From Cytobacillus firmus NBRC 15306 (lineage in GTDB: Bacteria > Bacillota > Bacilli > Bacillales > Cytobacillaceae), in NCBI RefSeq assembly GCF_001591465.1, contig NZ_BCUY01000007.1, forward strand, positions 35,259-99,258: a DNA stretch of 64,000 bases, read 5' to 3'. Both the position numbers and the translations under genes were made by a program. The notes beneath the pieces were generated by a model. It made no database searches. It saw only the letters and a list, made by a program, of their open reading frames with translations, and was not told where the DNA came from. How positions within the stretch are numbered: the stretch's first letter is position 1; each line of letters opens with the position of its first letter. This document shows positions 35,892 to 45,231 of the stretch, one piece after another.

Positions 35892-36878
35892 TTTGTGATA
35901 TCCGTCAGGATGGGATCTGTGCCAGCTCCAGGCATCCTCGACGATCTGGCGGATACTAGTTTTTTGCGGCTTCCAGTTCAGCATTAACCTTGCTTTCTCA
36001 GATGAGGCAACCAGTTCTGCCGGATCTCCTGGCCTTCGGGGAGCAATCGTTACATTAACATATCTATTTGTTGCCTCTTCTGCAGCTTCGATCACCTCTT
36101 TTACAGATATCCCTTTGCTTCCCCCCAGATTAAGCACAGTGCTTTCCCCTCCATCTTCCAGGTACCGGAGTGCCAGCAGATGGGCTTCTGCCAAATCCTC
36201 TACATGTATATAGTCCCTTATGCAGGTACCATCCTTTGTTGGATAGTCATCCCCAAAAATGGAGACCGATTCTCTTTTTCCAAGTGCCGCCTGCAGGATG
36301 ATCGGGATTAAATGTGTCTCATTCTGATGGTCCTCGCCCATCTCCCCTGAAGCCTTTGCCCCTGCAGCATTAAAATAACGGAGCGACACGAACCTTGCTC
36401 CTGATGCCTGCGCCCACCAATGGAGCATCCGTTCAACGGCAAGCTTCGTCTCACCATACGGGCTTGCAGGCGAAAGCGGCGCATCTTCCCGTATTGGCTG
36501 GCTTTTCGCCTCCCCATATACGGCTGCTGTTGACGAAAACACCAGCTTTTTTACCTTATGCGCTTCCAAAGCCTTTAAAAGGCTAAGAGAACCAAGTACA
36601 TTATTATTATAGTAATTTAGCGGATCTTTCATCGATTCCCCTACAAGGGATGACGCCGCAAAATGAAATACTCCCTCTATACGCTCACGGCAAAGGACAC
36701 TATTTAGAAAATCCTGCGATCTGATATCCCCCTCATAGAAAACTGCCTTCGGATGGACCGCCTTTCTATGGCCAGTAGTCAAATTATCGGCAACTACTGT
36801 TTTGTACCCTTTTCGCATGAGAAGATCTACAATATGCGAACCAATATAACCTGCTCCTCCAGTAACCAAAATTGCCAT
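35886..36878 (-). CDS. galE: UDP-glucose 4-epimerase
   Basis: NAD-dependent interconversion of UDP-glucose and UDP-galactose. The 330-residue SDR enzyme has GGAGYIGSH at residues 7-15, the catalytic SPYGETK (Tyr-x3-Lys) and FNAAGA, with the typical RRPGDPAELVASS near the end. It uses the product of the adjoining gtaB. A TIGR01179-type enzyme of normal length. Confidence 0.95.
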   Translation of the reverse strand: MAILVTGGAGYIGSHIVDLLMRKGYKTVVADNLTTGHRKAVHPKAVFYEGDIRSQDFLNSVLCRERIEGVFHFAASSLVGESMKDPLNYYNNNVLGSLSLLKALEAHKVKKLVFSSTAAVYGEAKSQPIREDAPLSPASPYGETKLAVERMLHWWAQASGARFVSLRYFNAAGAKASGEMGEDHQNETHLIPIILQAALGKRESVSIFGDDYPTKDGTCIRDYIHVEDLAEAHLLALRYLEDGGESTVLNLGGSKGISVKEVIEAAEEATNRYVNVTIAPRRPGDPAELVASSEKARLMLNWKPQKTSIRQIVEDAWSWHRSHPDGYHKS

Positions 36879-36946
36879 TCCATCACTCCTGCATATAGTT
36901 TCGTTCCCTTTTCTATATGCAGGTGGGATCTTGAGTATGATATATA

Positions 36947-36973
36947 AGAAAAGCGGCAGTACAAGCCTGCCGC
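36947..36973 (-). terminator. terminator after the Bce-like permease gene
   Basis: Stem GCGGCAG and CTGCCGC with a 7-base loop; on the minus strand it is followed by TTTTCTTATAT. It ends the ABC permease transcript ahead of galE. Confidence 0.82.
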
Positions 36974-37053
36974 AGTGAATACCCCCTATTCAATAATTAA
37001 CTTCAAAAATATGAATGCTCTGTTATATCCTGAATATTTAATTCAATCATTAA

Positions 37054-38916
37054 TCAGACCGCCGCCTGAATCTGCTTCGTATAGAAAAAGCGCACTATGA
37101 AGAAGTAAACAACCTGGATGGCCAGGAAAACACTCAGAACAGCGACAGATTCTTTAAACAAGTTAAAGTAGAATAGATTTGATAACGCAGTCAGGGCCAC
37201 AGCACCATGAATAAGAGCGACGAGGATAGGGGCGAAAAACAGAATCATCGTCTGTCTGTTTAAGACCTTTTTCAGCTCTTTACCGGTCAGCCCCATCTTA
37301 GATATCGACCTGAATTTTTGTTTATCTTCATCCAGGTCCATGTAAAGCCTGAAGTATAGGAAGCTGCCGGCTGATACGAAAAAGACAATTCCGATAAACA
37401 GACCGACAAATAATATGGGCCCGTAGCCTTTCATTATTTCATTTATTTCGTATTCTACGGATGTAATTTCATATCTTGGCAGTTCCTTGTAGAGCTTTTC
37501 AGAAGCAGCCATTACCCGTTCCTCGCCATTTGTTGCCTGCCAGGCATAATAGCTTTCTTCCCAAGTCGGTTCAGGAAGCTTTTTAAAGTCTTCATCAGAC
37601 ATGATAAAATAGGAATCTATTGCCGGCAGGGCTTTCGAATGAATAGCTTCTTTCGGTTTCAAAACTGTGCCGGACGTCAGTGTAATGGTTTCATTCATGA
37701 GGTCCTTCGATTGCCCGAGGTTGGTGCCTGCATACTCCACCACCACTACTTGTCCTTCTTTTAAAGTAACGGGATCTTCGCCAATTAGGGAGGCAAAACG
37801 GTTAAAATCGGATTGGCTGGCAATCTGAGTGGAACTTCCGCCCACTTCAAAGCTCTGCAATACAGTATGTGCCGATTCGGTTTCAATGTTTTCTTCCTTT
37901 AATATTCGGTTGATAGCCGCAACATTTTTCTCTTCTTGGTCTTCACTCGTTTTATAGGAAAACGTTGTGGCATTCAGATCTTTGATACTGGAGGTCAAAA
38001 CGGTCTGAAATCCGAACAGCGTGCCGATTGCACTGAAGGCAACCGTTGAAACCATGGCCACCATGAAGAATGTCCGCGCATTATCCTTCATGCGGAAGGC
38101 TAAGTCAGAAAACAGCAGCATATTGGTCTTAAACCAGAAAACCCGCTCATTCTTCTTTAATCGTCTAATGATAAATACGCTTAATTGCGTAAATAACAGG
38201 TATGTCCCAATGCAAACAACGATGATCACCGGCACCATGGCCGCTACTACCATCACACCTTTTGCAAGTAAGGCAGCTGCATACCCCGCTCCTAATAAAA
38301 GGACCGCCAGCATCGTTAAGAAAAGATTCGCTTTCGGCTCGCCCTTTGACATCTTATTTCCTTTAATTAATTCAATCAGCTTTTTGCTGCGCAGAACATA
38401 CGTGACAAACAAGGAAATAAAGAAAAATAAAATGATGAAAGAAATAAAGGTAACCAGGATGGCTTTCACTGGAAAATAAAAAGAAAGCGTACGTTCAATA
38501 ATCAGCACATTTTCAGCCAGCAGCAAAATCCCTTTTGCAAACACAAGGCCCAGAAGAATACCGCCAACGGTTGCCAATAAGCCAATCAGCATATTTTCCA
38601 AAAAGACCATGAGGCGGATTTGCTTCATGCTCATGCCCTGTATCATTAATAAGCCGAATTCCCTTTTTCTGGACTGCAAAAATGAGCTCATTGAATACAA
38701 CACAAAAAAGAACGAAAACACATAGATAATTCCGGCAGCTGCATTCATTCCCTTTGTGACGGTTGAGTTCATCGCCTCCCCGCTTAATGCAGGATGATTT
38801 GCAAAAATGGAGAAGGTAAAGAAGACCATGACCGTAAATAAACTGCTGAGAAAATAGGCTGCATACAGCCGTTTATTGCGAATAACGTTATTAAACGCGA
38901 ACTGACGAAAGGTCAT
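37054..38916 (-). CDS. BceB-type ABC transporter permease (FtsX-like)
   Basis: A 620-residue permease with ten helices and one large extracellular domain (about 200 residues) between TM7 and TM8, the hallmark of peptide-antibiotic sensor/detoxification permeases. Start ATG 38916 with GGGAGGGG, giving a 26-base overlap with the ATPase gene. The N-terminal MTFRQFAFNNVIRNKRLYAAYFL is family typical. It should remove or shield lipid-II-cycle-targeting antibiotics such as bacitracin or lantibiotics and pass the signal to the adjacent kinase. Confidence 0.9.
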   Translation of the reverse strand: MTFRQFAFNNVIRNKRLYAAYFLSSLFTVMVFFTFSIFANHPALSGEAMNSTVTKGMNAAAGIIYVFSFFFVLYSMSSFLQSRKREFGLLMIQGMSMKQIRLMVFLENMLIGLLATVGGILLGLVFAKGILLLAENVLIIERTLSFYFPVKAILVTFISFIILFFFISLFVTYVLRSKKLIELIKGNKMSKGEPKANLFLTMLAVLLLGAGYAAALLAKGVMVVAAMVPVIIVVCIGTYLLFTQLSVFIIRRLKKNERVFWFKTNMLLFSDLAFRMKDNARTFFMVAMVSTVAFSAIGTLFGFQTVLTSSIKDLNATTFSYKTSEDQEEKNVAAINRILKEENIETESAHTVLQSFEVGGSSTQIASQSDFNRFASLIGEDPVTLKEGQVVVVEYAGTNLGQSKDLMNETITLTSGTVLKPKEAIHSKALPAIDSYFIMSDEDFKKLPEPTWEESYYAWQATNGEERVMAASEKLYKELPRYEITSVEYEINEIMKGYGPILFVGLFIGIVFFVSAGSFLYFRLYMDLDEDKQKFRSISKMGLTGKELKKVLNRQTMILFFAPILVALIHGAVALTALSNLFYFNLFKESVAVLSVFLAIQVVYFFIVRFFYTKQIQAAV

Positions 38917-39655
38917 GTGCATCCCCTCCCAGCAGCGAAAGTGTATCGATGATCTTTTGGAAAAAGGCCTGGCGGTTATCTCCGCGGTGAATCTCCGAAT
39001 AGAACTTTCCGTCCCGAATGAAGATGACCCGGTTGCAATAGCTCGCTGCCTGCGCATCATGTGTGACAAGCATCATAGTAGTCTTCTCTGTTTGGTTAAT
39101 CGATTCAAGCATTTCCATTACATCCTTGGAAGACTTGGAATCCAAATTCCCTGTAGGTTCATCGGCGAGTAGAAGCTTTGGTGTATGAATCATCGCTCTT
39201 GCCACAGCCGCTCTTTGCGCCTGTCCCCCCGAAATTTCATACGTTCGTTTATTCATAATGCCGGCAATCCCCAATTTTTCAGCAATTTGATACGCTTTCT
39301 CCTTCATTTCCTTCACTTTTTTTCCGTCCAATGTCAGCGGAAGGACCATATTTTCTTCAACTGTCAAGGTATGAAGCAGGTTAAAGTCCTGAAATACAAA
39401 TCCCAGTTCACGGCGCCGGAATTGAGCCAGCTCCTCTTTTTTTAAGACATGTGGATTTCTTTCATTAATCAGGATTTCCCCTGTTGTCGGTTCATCAATG
39501 GTGGCAATCATGTTTAGCAGCGTTGTTTTCCCGCTTCCCGAAGGACCCATGATTCCGACAAACTCACCTTCTTCAATCGTTAAGTTAATATCCGTTAACG
39601 CACGATAGGCGATCTTTCCTTCATAAATCTTGCTTACTTGTTTTACTTTTAGCAT
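38891..39655 (-). CDS. BceA-type ABC transporter ATPase
   Basis: About 254 residues from ATG 39655 (AAAGGAGAACTTGTG site). Walker A MGPSGSGKTTLL, Q-loop FVFQDFNLL, signature ISGGQAQRAAVARAM, Walker B LLLADEPTGNLD and switch LVTHD are intact. It energises the adjacent BceB-like permease. A BceR-type box and -10 element precede it, so it is probably induced by the neighbouring two-component system. Confidence 0.93.
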   Translation of the reverse strand: MLKVKQVSKIYEGKIAYRALTDINLTIEEGEFVGIMGPSGSGKTTLLNMIATIDEPTTGEILINERNPHVLKKEELAQFRRRELGFVFQDFNLLHTLTVEENMVLPLTLDGKKVKEMKEKAYQIAEKLGIAGIMNKRTYEISGGQAQRAAVARAMIHTPKLLLADEPTGNLDSKSSKDVMEMLESINQTEKTTMMLVTHDAQAASYCNRVIFIRDGKFYSEIHRGDNRQAFFQKIIDTLSLLGGDAHDLSSVRV

Positions 39656-39692
39656 CACAAGTTCTCCTTTCACAGTCATTTGACTTGTGATC

Positions 39693-39698
39693 AGTATA
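39693..39698 (-). promoter_or_regulatory. -10 element (TATACT) of the bceAB-like promoter
   Basis: TATACT on the minus strand 38 bases before the ATPase ATG, with a weak -35 region (TTTTTGG) about 16 bases upstream. A poor -35 is normal for an activator-dependent promoter. Confidence 0.5.
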
Positions 39699-39740
39699 TC
39701 GTCTATTTCCAGTTCCAAAAATCGATTTTTCTTTCACTTA

Positions 39741-39758
39741 CCTTACAAGATTGTAAGG
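39741..39758. promoter_or_regulatory. BceR-type response regulator binding site
   Basis: CCTTACAAGATTGTAAGG is an 18-base palindrome with 8-base arms and matches the BceR-like consensus TnACA-N4-TGTAA. It lies about 45 bases upstream of the -10 element of the ABC genes, overlapping the end of the kinase gene. Confidence 0.82.
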
Positions 39759-40744
39759 TTCTGTGTTTTTCCGAAAATCAGCCGGAAAAGAGACCCTTCA
39801 CCAAGTGTGGATTCCAGTTCAATCCGATGGCCAAGGTAGTCGGCCGCCTCCTTCGTCAAGTACAGCCCCATACCTGTGGACTCTCTGAATTTCCGCCCAT
39901 TTTCACCGGTATAAAAAGGTTCAAACACACGGCGCTTATCCGCTTCCGGAATGCCGGCACCAAAATCCTTCACTTCTAAGACAGCTTCCCCGTCTTTTTC
40001 ATAGACGGAAATATCAACCCTGCTGCTCTTTCCCCTGGAATACTTGACCGCATTATGGATCAGCTGAGAAAGCATAAAGAACAGCCATTTCTCATCTGTC
40101 TCCACGATTATGTTTTCTTTTTCCTGCAGAAGATTCGGATACACTCCGTTCCGGATATAAAACCGTTTGTTTTCGCCATTTACTTCATGAATGATTTTCG
40201 ACAAGTGTACAGGTTTGATATGAAAATCCTGTTCGATTGTCCGGAGTCTCGCCATATAGAGGATGGTGTTCAAGCCCGTTTTCATCCGGTCTGTTTCTTC
40301 ACGTATGCTTGATGAATCCGGTTCATCCAGGTTTTGTGCAATCAGCTCTATGACAGAAAGCGGTGTTTTCATCTGATGGACCCATTGATCCATGAACTTC
40401 AAATGCTCATCCTGCCTGGATTCCAGCGCTTTGATTCTCGTTTGATAATGCTTATTCTGGTCCTTCAGCAGTTCATCAAGCGCCATGGAGATGGGTGAGT
40501 TTTCTGTTGTTTGAAAGGAATCGTCAAGAGAAGAAAGCTCATTTGTCAGCCTTTTATAAAACTTGCGGCGGCTAAAATAGTGGTAGGCAAGGTAAGCCGT
40601 GAGAAAGAATAGTCCGAGAAATATGCCATAGAGAGCCGGCAATAGACGCTGATAGCCATCAAGCCAGTAAATAGCCAAAACCACAAAAAATTGAACAATC
40701 TGTACAGCAATTAATAGCGCATGCTCTTTAAAAAATAATTTCAT
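39743..40744 (-). CDS. BceS-type intramembrane-sensing histidine kinase
   Basis: About 333 residues from ATG 40744. Two N-terminal helices (about 9-30 and 38-58) are joined by a very short external loop, so no extracellular sensor exists; the kinase reads the transporter state, as in BceS. H-box MDQWVHQMKTPLSVIELI carries the phosphorylated His; N, G1 and G2 boxes (QLIHNAVKYS, VKDFGAGIPE, STGMGLYLTKE) are intact. Partner of the adjacent regulator. Confidence 0.92.
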   Translation of the reverse strand: MKLFFKEHALLIAVQIVQFFVVLAIYWLDGYQRLLPALYGIFLGLFFLTAYLAYHYFSRRKFYKRLTNELSSLDDSFQTTENSPISMALDELLKDQNKHYQTRIKALESRQDEHLKFMDQWVHQMKTPLSVIELIAQNLDEPDSSSIREETDRMKTGLNTILYMARLRTIEQDFHIKPVHLSKIIHEVNGENKRFYIRNGVYPNLLQEKENIIVETDEKWLFFMLSQLIHNAVKYSRGKSSRVDISVYEKDGEAVLEVKDFGAGIPEADKRRVFEPFYTGENGRKFRESTGMGLYLTKEAADYLGHRIELESTLGEGSLFRLIFGKTQNLTIL

Positions 40745-40758
40745 TTCTCTCCAGCCTT

Positions 40759-41448
40759 TCACCAGGTAACATTCAAACGATAGCCTGCCCCTCTCACGGT
40801 TTCGACCGCTCCTGAAAGCCCGATTGCCTCAAATTTTTTTCTTACCCTCGCCATATTCACATTCAGTGTATTTTCATCCACATAAACCTGCTCATCCCAA
40901 AGCTTTTCAAGAAGATCCTCACGCCCGGCCACTCGCGGGTGCCGCTCCAGGAGACTTTCGATAATATCCGCTTCTTTTTTAGACAGCTGGACCGCTTTAT
41001 CACGAAATGTGAGTTCCATTCTTTCCGGAAACAGCTTTAATCCTTCTATTTCAATTATCCGTTCCTGTGCCTGTGAGGCATACTCCCCGTAAGCCCGGCG
41101 CAGCTGGCTGCGGATTTTCGCCATCACAATTTCCGGGTGAAACGGCTTCGTGATAAAATCATCCCCGCCATTTTCAAGCGCCATTACCTGGTCCATCTCC
41201 CCTACCCGGGCGGAAATGAAAATGACCGGACAAATGGACTCCTTTCGGATTTGCCTGCACCAGTAATACCCGTCAAAGCTCGGAAGATTAATATCCAAAA
41301 GGACAAGATCCGGCTTCTGCTTATGAAACTCTGCCATTACATCATCGAGCTGTTCCGCCATAACTGCCTGGTAGCCATACTTCACTAAATAAGATTGCAG
41401 GTGCTCCGCAATTTTCGGGTCATCCTCAATAATGAATACTTTCTGCAT
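40759..41448 (-). CDS. BceR-type OmpR-family response regulator
   Basis: A 229-residue receiver plus winged-helix regulator. Phospho-acceptor Asp in LVLLDINLP, acidic pair EDD near the N-terminus and Lys in ITKPFHP are present; the C-terminal trans_reg_C domain includes VDENTLNVNMARVRKKF. First gene of the four-gene module RR-HK-ATPase-permease. A matching binding site precedes the ATPase gene. ATG 41448 with AGGAGTGAGAGG. Confidence 0.93.
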   Translation of the reverse strand: MQKVFIIEDDPKIAEHLQSYLVKYGYQAVMAEQLDDVMAEFHKQKPDLVLLDINLPSFDGYYWCRQIRKESICPVIFISARVGEMDQVMALENGGDDFITKPFHPEIVMAKIRSQLRRAYGEYASQAQERIIEIEGLKLFPERMELTFRDKAVQLSKKEADIIESLLERHPRVAGREDLLEKLWDEQVYVDENTLNVNMARVRKKFEAIGLSGAVETVRGAGYRLNVTW

Positions 41449-41533
41449 CCTCTCACTCCTTTGTCTTAGAAAATTATGCCATAGGGAGGACGTGAAAAAA
41501 AGAGCTGCGTGTGCACCCCTTTCTGAACAAACA

Positions 41534-41872
41534 TTAGATAAAATAAATCACTGCTCCAATACCGCCTGCTAACATTAACCCAATACCCTTTTTAAAGTAT
41601 CTTTGTCTGAAAGCGCCCACACATCCAGAAACGAATCCGATGAACACTAAGCCTGCGCCTATATGCTGCAGGAGTTTTATTTCTGAGATATTGCCGGTAA
41701 TCAACACCTGAAAACCAATACAGGTGAAAACAAACAGAAGGAACGAGGGGTTCTTCAACTCATCTTTAACATCCTGCTTTTCTTCATAATCCATTTTTTT
41801 ATAAGTTTTTCTTATACTGAAAATAGGAATCGCCCATATTAATATGATTATAATAGCCTGGATGATTTTCAT
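41534..41872 (-). CDS. small membrane protein of unknown function
   Basis: A 112-residue product from ATG 41872 (AAGAGGAGTTCAT site). It has four hydrophobic segments: about 3-18, 45-60, 70-90 and 96-110, with a basic/acidic loop KTYKKMDYEEKQDVKDELKN. No family was recognised with confidence. It stands alone between the Bce-like regulator and a nitroreductase. Confidence 0.7.
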   Translation of the reverse strand: MKIIQAIIIILIWAIPIFSIRKTYKKMDYEEKQDVKDELKNPSFLLFVFTCIGFQVLITGNISEIKLLQHIGAGLVFIGFVSGCVGAFRQRYFKKGIGLMLAGGIGAVIYFI

Positions 41873-41973
41873 ATGAACTCCTCTTGTAAGATAGTAATCT
41901 ACAGCTTCGTAATTATACCATATTTTAACAAAAAAAAGCACCATCCAATGAGATAGGCGCCCTATTAAAATAC

Positions 41974-42459
41974 TTATGATAAATGCTTTATTTTCCTGTC
42001 AATCGGTGTACGTTCCTTCGCTTCCGGCACTTCCTCAGGGAATCCTACTCCCAGAATACCGACTACATCGTAATCATCAGGGACATTTAAAGTTAATCTG
42101 GCTTTAGGTGAAGTTCCCAGAGAAGACCAGAATGTCCCCACTCCTGATTCCCAAGCCATCAGCATAAAATTCTGGATAAAGCAGGATACGGCAGCCATAT
42201 TCTCTGTTCGCTCAAGAGCTGTTGCTCCATGTTTGGACAGAATCGCCAGCACAACAGGGGCACCGCCGAAATCGGTTTTATGATTCAGCTTGGCTCTTGT
42301 TTCCGGACCGGCAAATAAAACTTCCCAAGGCTCCGTCATTTTATGGTTGGGTGCCATGCTTGCAGCCTCCAGCCAGGATGTGATTAAACTATGCTCCACT
42401 TTATCAGATTTGAATTTTTTTATGTTGCGGCGTGTTGTAATGATTTTCTGTATATCCAC
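41974..42459 (-). CDS. nitroreductase-family FMN oxidoreductase
   Basis: A 161-residue nitroreductase of the short YdjA/YfkO-like type. TTRRNIKKFKSDKV (FMN phosphate site), WLEAASMAPNHKMTEPWEVL (family motif APSxxNxQPW variant) and LMAWESGVGTFWSS are visible. It reduces nitro, quinone or flavin-type acceptors with NAD(P)H; substrate unknown. ATG 42459. Confidence 0.88.
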   Translation of the reverse strand: MDIQKIITTRRNIKKFKSDKVEHSLITSWLEAASMAPNHKMTEPWEVLFAGPETRAKLNHKTDFGGAPVVLAILSKHGATALERTENMAAVSCFIQNFMLMAWESGVGTFWSSLGTSPKARLTLNVPDDYDVVGILGVGFPEEVPEAKERTPIDRKIKHLS

Positions 42460-42554
42460 TGTGTATTTCCCCTTTTTGTTTATTTACTATATATAATACT
42501 AGATTAATTGGATTTTCGATAATCCCTGGTCCGGGGGAGGCTTTTATTTAAAGC

Positions 42555-43454
42555 TCAATGTTTCTCTACCACCCCAGGCTCAATGTTTCCTCCAGAAGCT
42601 TTTGAGGATCCTATCAATACGCCAATACCAAGCAGCAAAAGGAAAATCCCCAGCCAGGAAGTAATGTTTAAAGATTCCCCTAATAGAAAAACGCCTAATA
42701 ATGCTGCAGTTAAAGGCTCCGCCAGTGCAAGTGTGACCGCCGTCGAAGAGGAAACATGGACAAGCCCTTTTGAAAAAAGGAAATAGGCAAATCCCGTAGC
42801 CAGAATTCCCAGGTGCAGGCTGACAGTCAAACCCCGACCACTCGCAAGCCAGGACATGTCAAAAATAAATAAGAATGGCGATAGAAAGATGGCGCTTAGT
42901 GTGAACACAACGGCAACGACTGAGAGGGATGAATAACTTTCAACCAGATCCCTGCTGACAAGCGTATAGCCTGCAAATGTTAAACCAGCCCCCAATGCCA
43001 TTAATAGGCCAATCGGGTCCATATGAACCGAATTTTTGTTCATGAAAAGCAAAACACATCCCAGAATGGACAGGGAGGTAGAACACCACCAAATGGCAGA
43101 TGGGCGCTTTTTTAAATAGAGCCATTCAAGAAAACCCGATAAGACCGGCGCACTCCCGATCGCTGTCACGGTCCCAATGGCTACCCCTGTAAGAGTGACC
43201 GCTGAAAAGAATAATGGCTGGTACAGCGCCATACAAAGTGAAGCCAAAAGGGTGTTCTTAATAGGCCAATTTTTCAGGTTCAATTTCCCCGCCATCAGAA
43301 CCATGCATGATAAAAATAAACCCCCTGCCGCCAGACGGGCAGCCCCGATGGCAATCGGGTGTGCGTTTTCCGGCGCGAATGCCTGCGTGGTACCCGTGGT
43401 CCCCCAGAGCACTCCGGCAAGCAATATAAAAAATGGAGCCGCTTTCCCGTTCAT
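42555..43454 (-). CDS. EamA/DMT-family transporter
   Basis: A 299-residue protein with ten helices in two EamA repeats, starting LLAGVLWGTTGTTQAFAPEN and second repeat GLLMALGAGLTFAGYTLVSR. Such proteins export or import amino acids and metabolites. It follows an AraC-family gene on the same strand by 92 bases, so AraC-controlled export is plausible. Confidence 0.9.
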   Translation of the reverse strand: MNGKAAPFFILLAGVLWGTTGTTQAFAPENAHPIAIGAARLAAGGLFLSCMVLMAGKLNLKNWPIKNTLLASLCMALYQPLFFSAVTLTGVAIGTVTAIGSAPVLSGFLEWLYLKKRPSAIWWCSTSLSILGCVLLFMNKNSVHMDPIGLLMALGAGLTFAGYTLVSRDLVESYSSLSVVAVVFTLSAIFLSPFLFIFDMSWLASGRGLTVSLHLGILATGFAYFLFSKGLVHVSSSTAVTLALAEPLTAALLGVFLLGESLNITSWLGIFLLLLGIGVLIGSSKASGGNIEPGVVEKH

Positions 43455-43546
43455 GTTATCACCTCAATAAAAAAAGATAAAAGGAATCATTAAACTTATC
43501 TTAGAAAAATTCCTGAGAATTTTCTTTACCAAGTTTAGTATCCCTT

Positions 43547-44239
43547 TTATCCATTCTTAAGGATCCTGTATTTTTGTGGTGCTATTCCTTCACAGCGGGT
43601 AAACCACCGTGTAAAGGAGGAAGAATTTTCGAAGCCTAATTCCCCGCTGATCACAGACATGGACCAGGAGGTTGACATTAATAAATGCTTCGCCTCTTTC
43701 AAGCGCAGATCTGATATATAGCCTTTCGGGCTTTTCCCGGTTTTCTTCTTAAACCATGCGGAATAATAGGCTGGATGATAATGTTCGATTTGCGCTAGAG
43801 TCTCCAATCGGATCGACTCCTTATAATGTTTATGAATATAGTCAATCGACGGGGGCTTGGCGACTTGCAGTTTGCTGGTCACATACCTGGTCAAACCTGC
43901 CAGGGAGGATGTGTCCCCCTGATTCCCCGCCTCTTCCAGCAGCAAATAACGGATCGAAGACCATTGCTGGTTCAGCTGAATATACATGTTGCTGGTCTCT
44001 TCCGGCAAATAGGCCGTCGGGATATCCAGGATCAAAAATTCATTCCGGTCCATGGACCGATAATTATGATCAACCCCTTGCGGAAGGTAAAAACAATGCT
44101 CGGGGTCAAGCTTGATTTCCTGCCATTTCGTCTGGATATCCAGGGAGCCCTGCAAGGGGAACAGAAACTGGCCAAATTCATGCTGGTGCGAATGAAACTC
44201 TCTGGAATAGGATCTTTTTTCGCAGGTGATGCTTTGCAT
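43547..44239 (-). CDS. AraC-family regulator with cupin sensor
   Basis: A 230-residue protein with an N-terminal cupin-like barrel (SHQHEFGQFLFPLQGSLDI, residues 16-34) and a C-terminal double HTH (about 135-228), second helix-turn-helix LGFENSSSFTRWFTRCEGI. Probably controls the downstream EamA transporter. ATG 44239 with a GGGGGG-type site. Confidence 0.88.
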   Translation of the reverse strand: MQSITCEKRSYSREFHSHQHEFGQFLFPLQGSLDIQTKWQEIKLDPEHCFYLPQGVDHNYRSMDRNEFLILDIPTAYLPEETSNMYIQLNQQWSSIRYLLLEEAGNQGDTSSLAGLTRYVTSKLQVAKPPSIDYIHKHYKESIRLETLAQIEHYHPAYYSAWFKKKTGKSPKGYISDLRLKEAKHLLMSTSWSMSVISGELGFENSSSFTRWFTRCEGIAPQKYRILKNG

Positions 44240-44392
44240 TTTAATCCCCCCTGATCATGCTTTAGTTTATTATAATCCGAAACTATGAGGGATGATAGAT
44301 TGGACAATGAATCGGGAATTCTAAACTGAAAAAAAAAGACAAATGTCACATGATAATGAAATAAATGGGGGTGGCATCCGGATGGCAAGTTT

Positions 44393-44431
44393 CTAAAAAA
44401 AAGACAAGGACCGCCGGGAGTTTTTCGGTCC
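44393..44431 (-). terminator. probable terminator of the DUF4181 gene
   Basis: Minus-strand arms GGACCG and CGGTCC with a 12-base loop, followed by TTGTCTTTTTTTT. Confidence 0.65.
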
Positions 44432-44464
44432 GGAATTCAGTGACTGTTTGATAGGTGATTCAAC

Positions 44465-44893
44465 CTATAACATCCAGAAAAAATCAGTATTAATAACTGT
44501 CAATAACAAAATTAAAACAAAGACCAGATGAATAATGGTCACCATATAAGCCCTGCGGTTTTCGGCATATTTCCACTCCATAAAAGCCCTGGCGATTTCA
44601 GAAAAACCGATAAAAACAAAAAGCAGAAACCATGGTTCTAAAAACCATAGCCATTCCATCGGATCCCTCATCATATTAAAAATGCCTCCGGCCAGGATGG
44701 TCACTAAAAACCCTATTCGAATGGTCCAATCCACCTTTTTATGTTTATCATTGATATGGTTATAAGAAAAAAACTTCTTTTTCTCAACCTTCAGCCATTT
44801 CCTTAAACCTAATTCGAAGAAATAGATTAATGCTCCAACAATCGTTATTAAGAGTAAAAGCTTAGGCCAGAACATGGGATCAATTACATACAT
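44465..44893 (-). CDS. DUF4181 membrane protein
   Basis: A 142-residue protein from ATG 44893 (strong GGAGGAG site). Four membrane helices: about 6-24, 50-68, 78-96 and 115-135; the FLEPWFLLFVFIGFSEIARA and FMEWKY segments are typical of DUF4181. Function unknown; the family is common in Bacillus. Confidence 0.82.
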   Translation of the reverse strand: MYVIDPMFWPKLLLLITIVGALIYFFELGLRKWLKVEKKKFFSYNHINDKHKKVDWTIRIGFLVTILAGGIFNMMRDPMEWLWFLEPWFLLFVFIGFSEIARAFMEWKYAENRRAYMVTIIHLVFVLILLLTVINTDFFWML

Positions 44894-45029
44894 TCTCTTC
44901 TCCTCCTCCGCCTTTGCGCGCAAACTGCGTTCACTTTCCTATTTCTACGTCTGCGGGAGGAAAAAGTTCCCTTTATCTTTTTTCTCACAGGTCTCTGTCT
45001 TAGACTGTAAATATAGGCGGAATGCTTAG

Positions 45030-45133
45030 TTCGGACTCTAACCCTCTGATTTCTTATTATCCTGTCCGAAGATGCAACCAGTTCAGACTCAGGACCTCTG
45101 ATTTCCCCCTCTCCTGTCTGAATTAATCCGTGT
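45030..45133 (+). repeat. family A 52-bp repeat, two units
   Basis: Units start with TTCGGACT at 45030 and TTCAGACT at 45082, exactly 52 bases apart. Each carries CTCTGATTTC in the middle and CCTGTC(C/T)GAA at the position of the TGTC element in the 6.8 kb array. It occupies the gap between the ada operon and the DUF4181 gene. Confidence 0.85.
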
Positions 45134-45198
45134 CGGTCTTATTTTGATGAATCTATTTAATGCCTCAAGCTTTATACTAATTTCCCAGCTGCTAAACA

Positions 45199-45231
45199 CA
45201 AAAATAGCCGAAGAGGTCCATCTCTTCAGCC
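45199..45231 (-). terminator. terminator of the ada operon, overlapping the adaB 3' end
   Basis: Minus-strand GGCTGAAGAG and CTCTTCGGCT with a 6-base loop and a following ATTTTTGTG. The adaB stop codon lies in the 5' arm. Confidence 0.82.
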
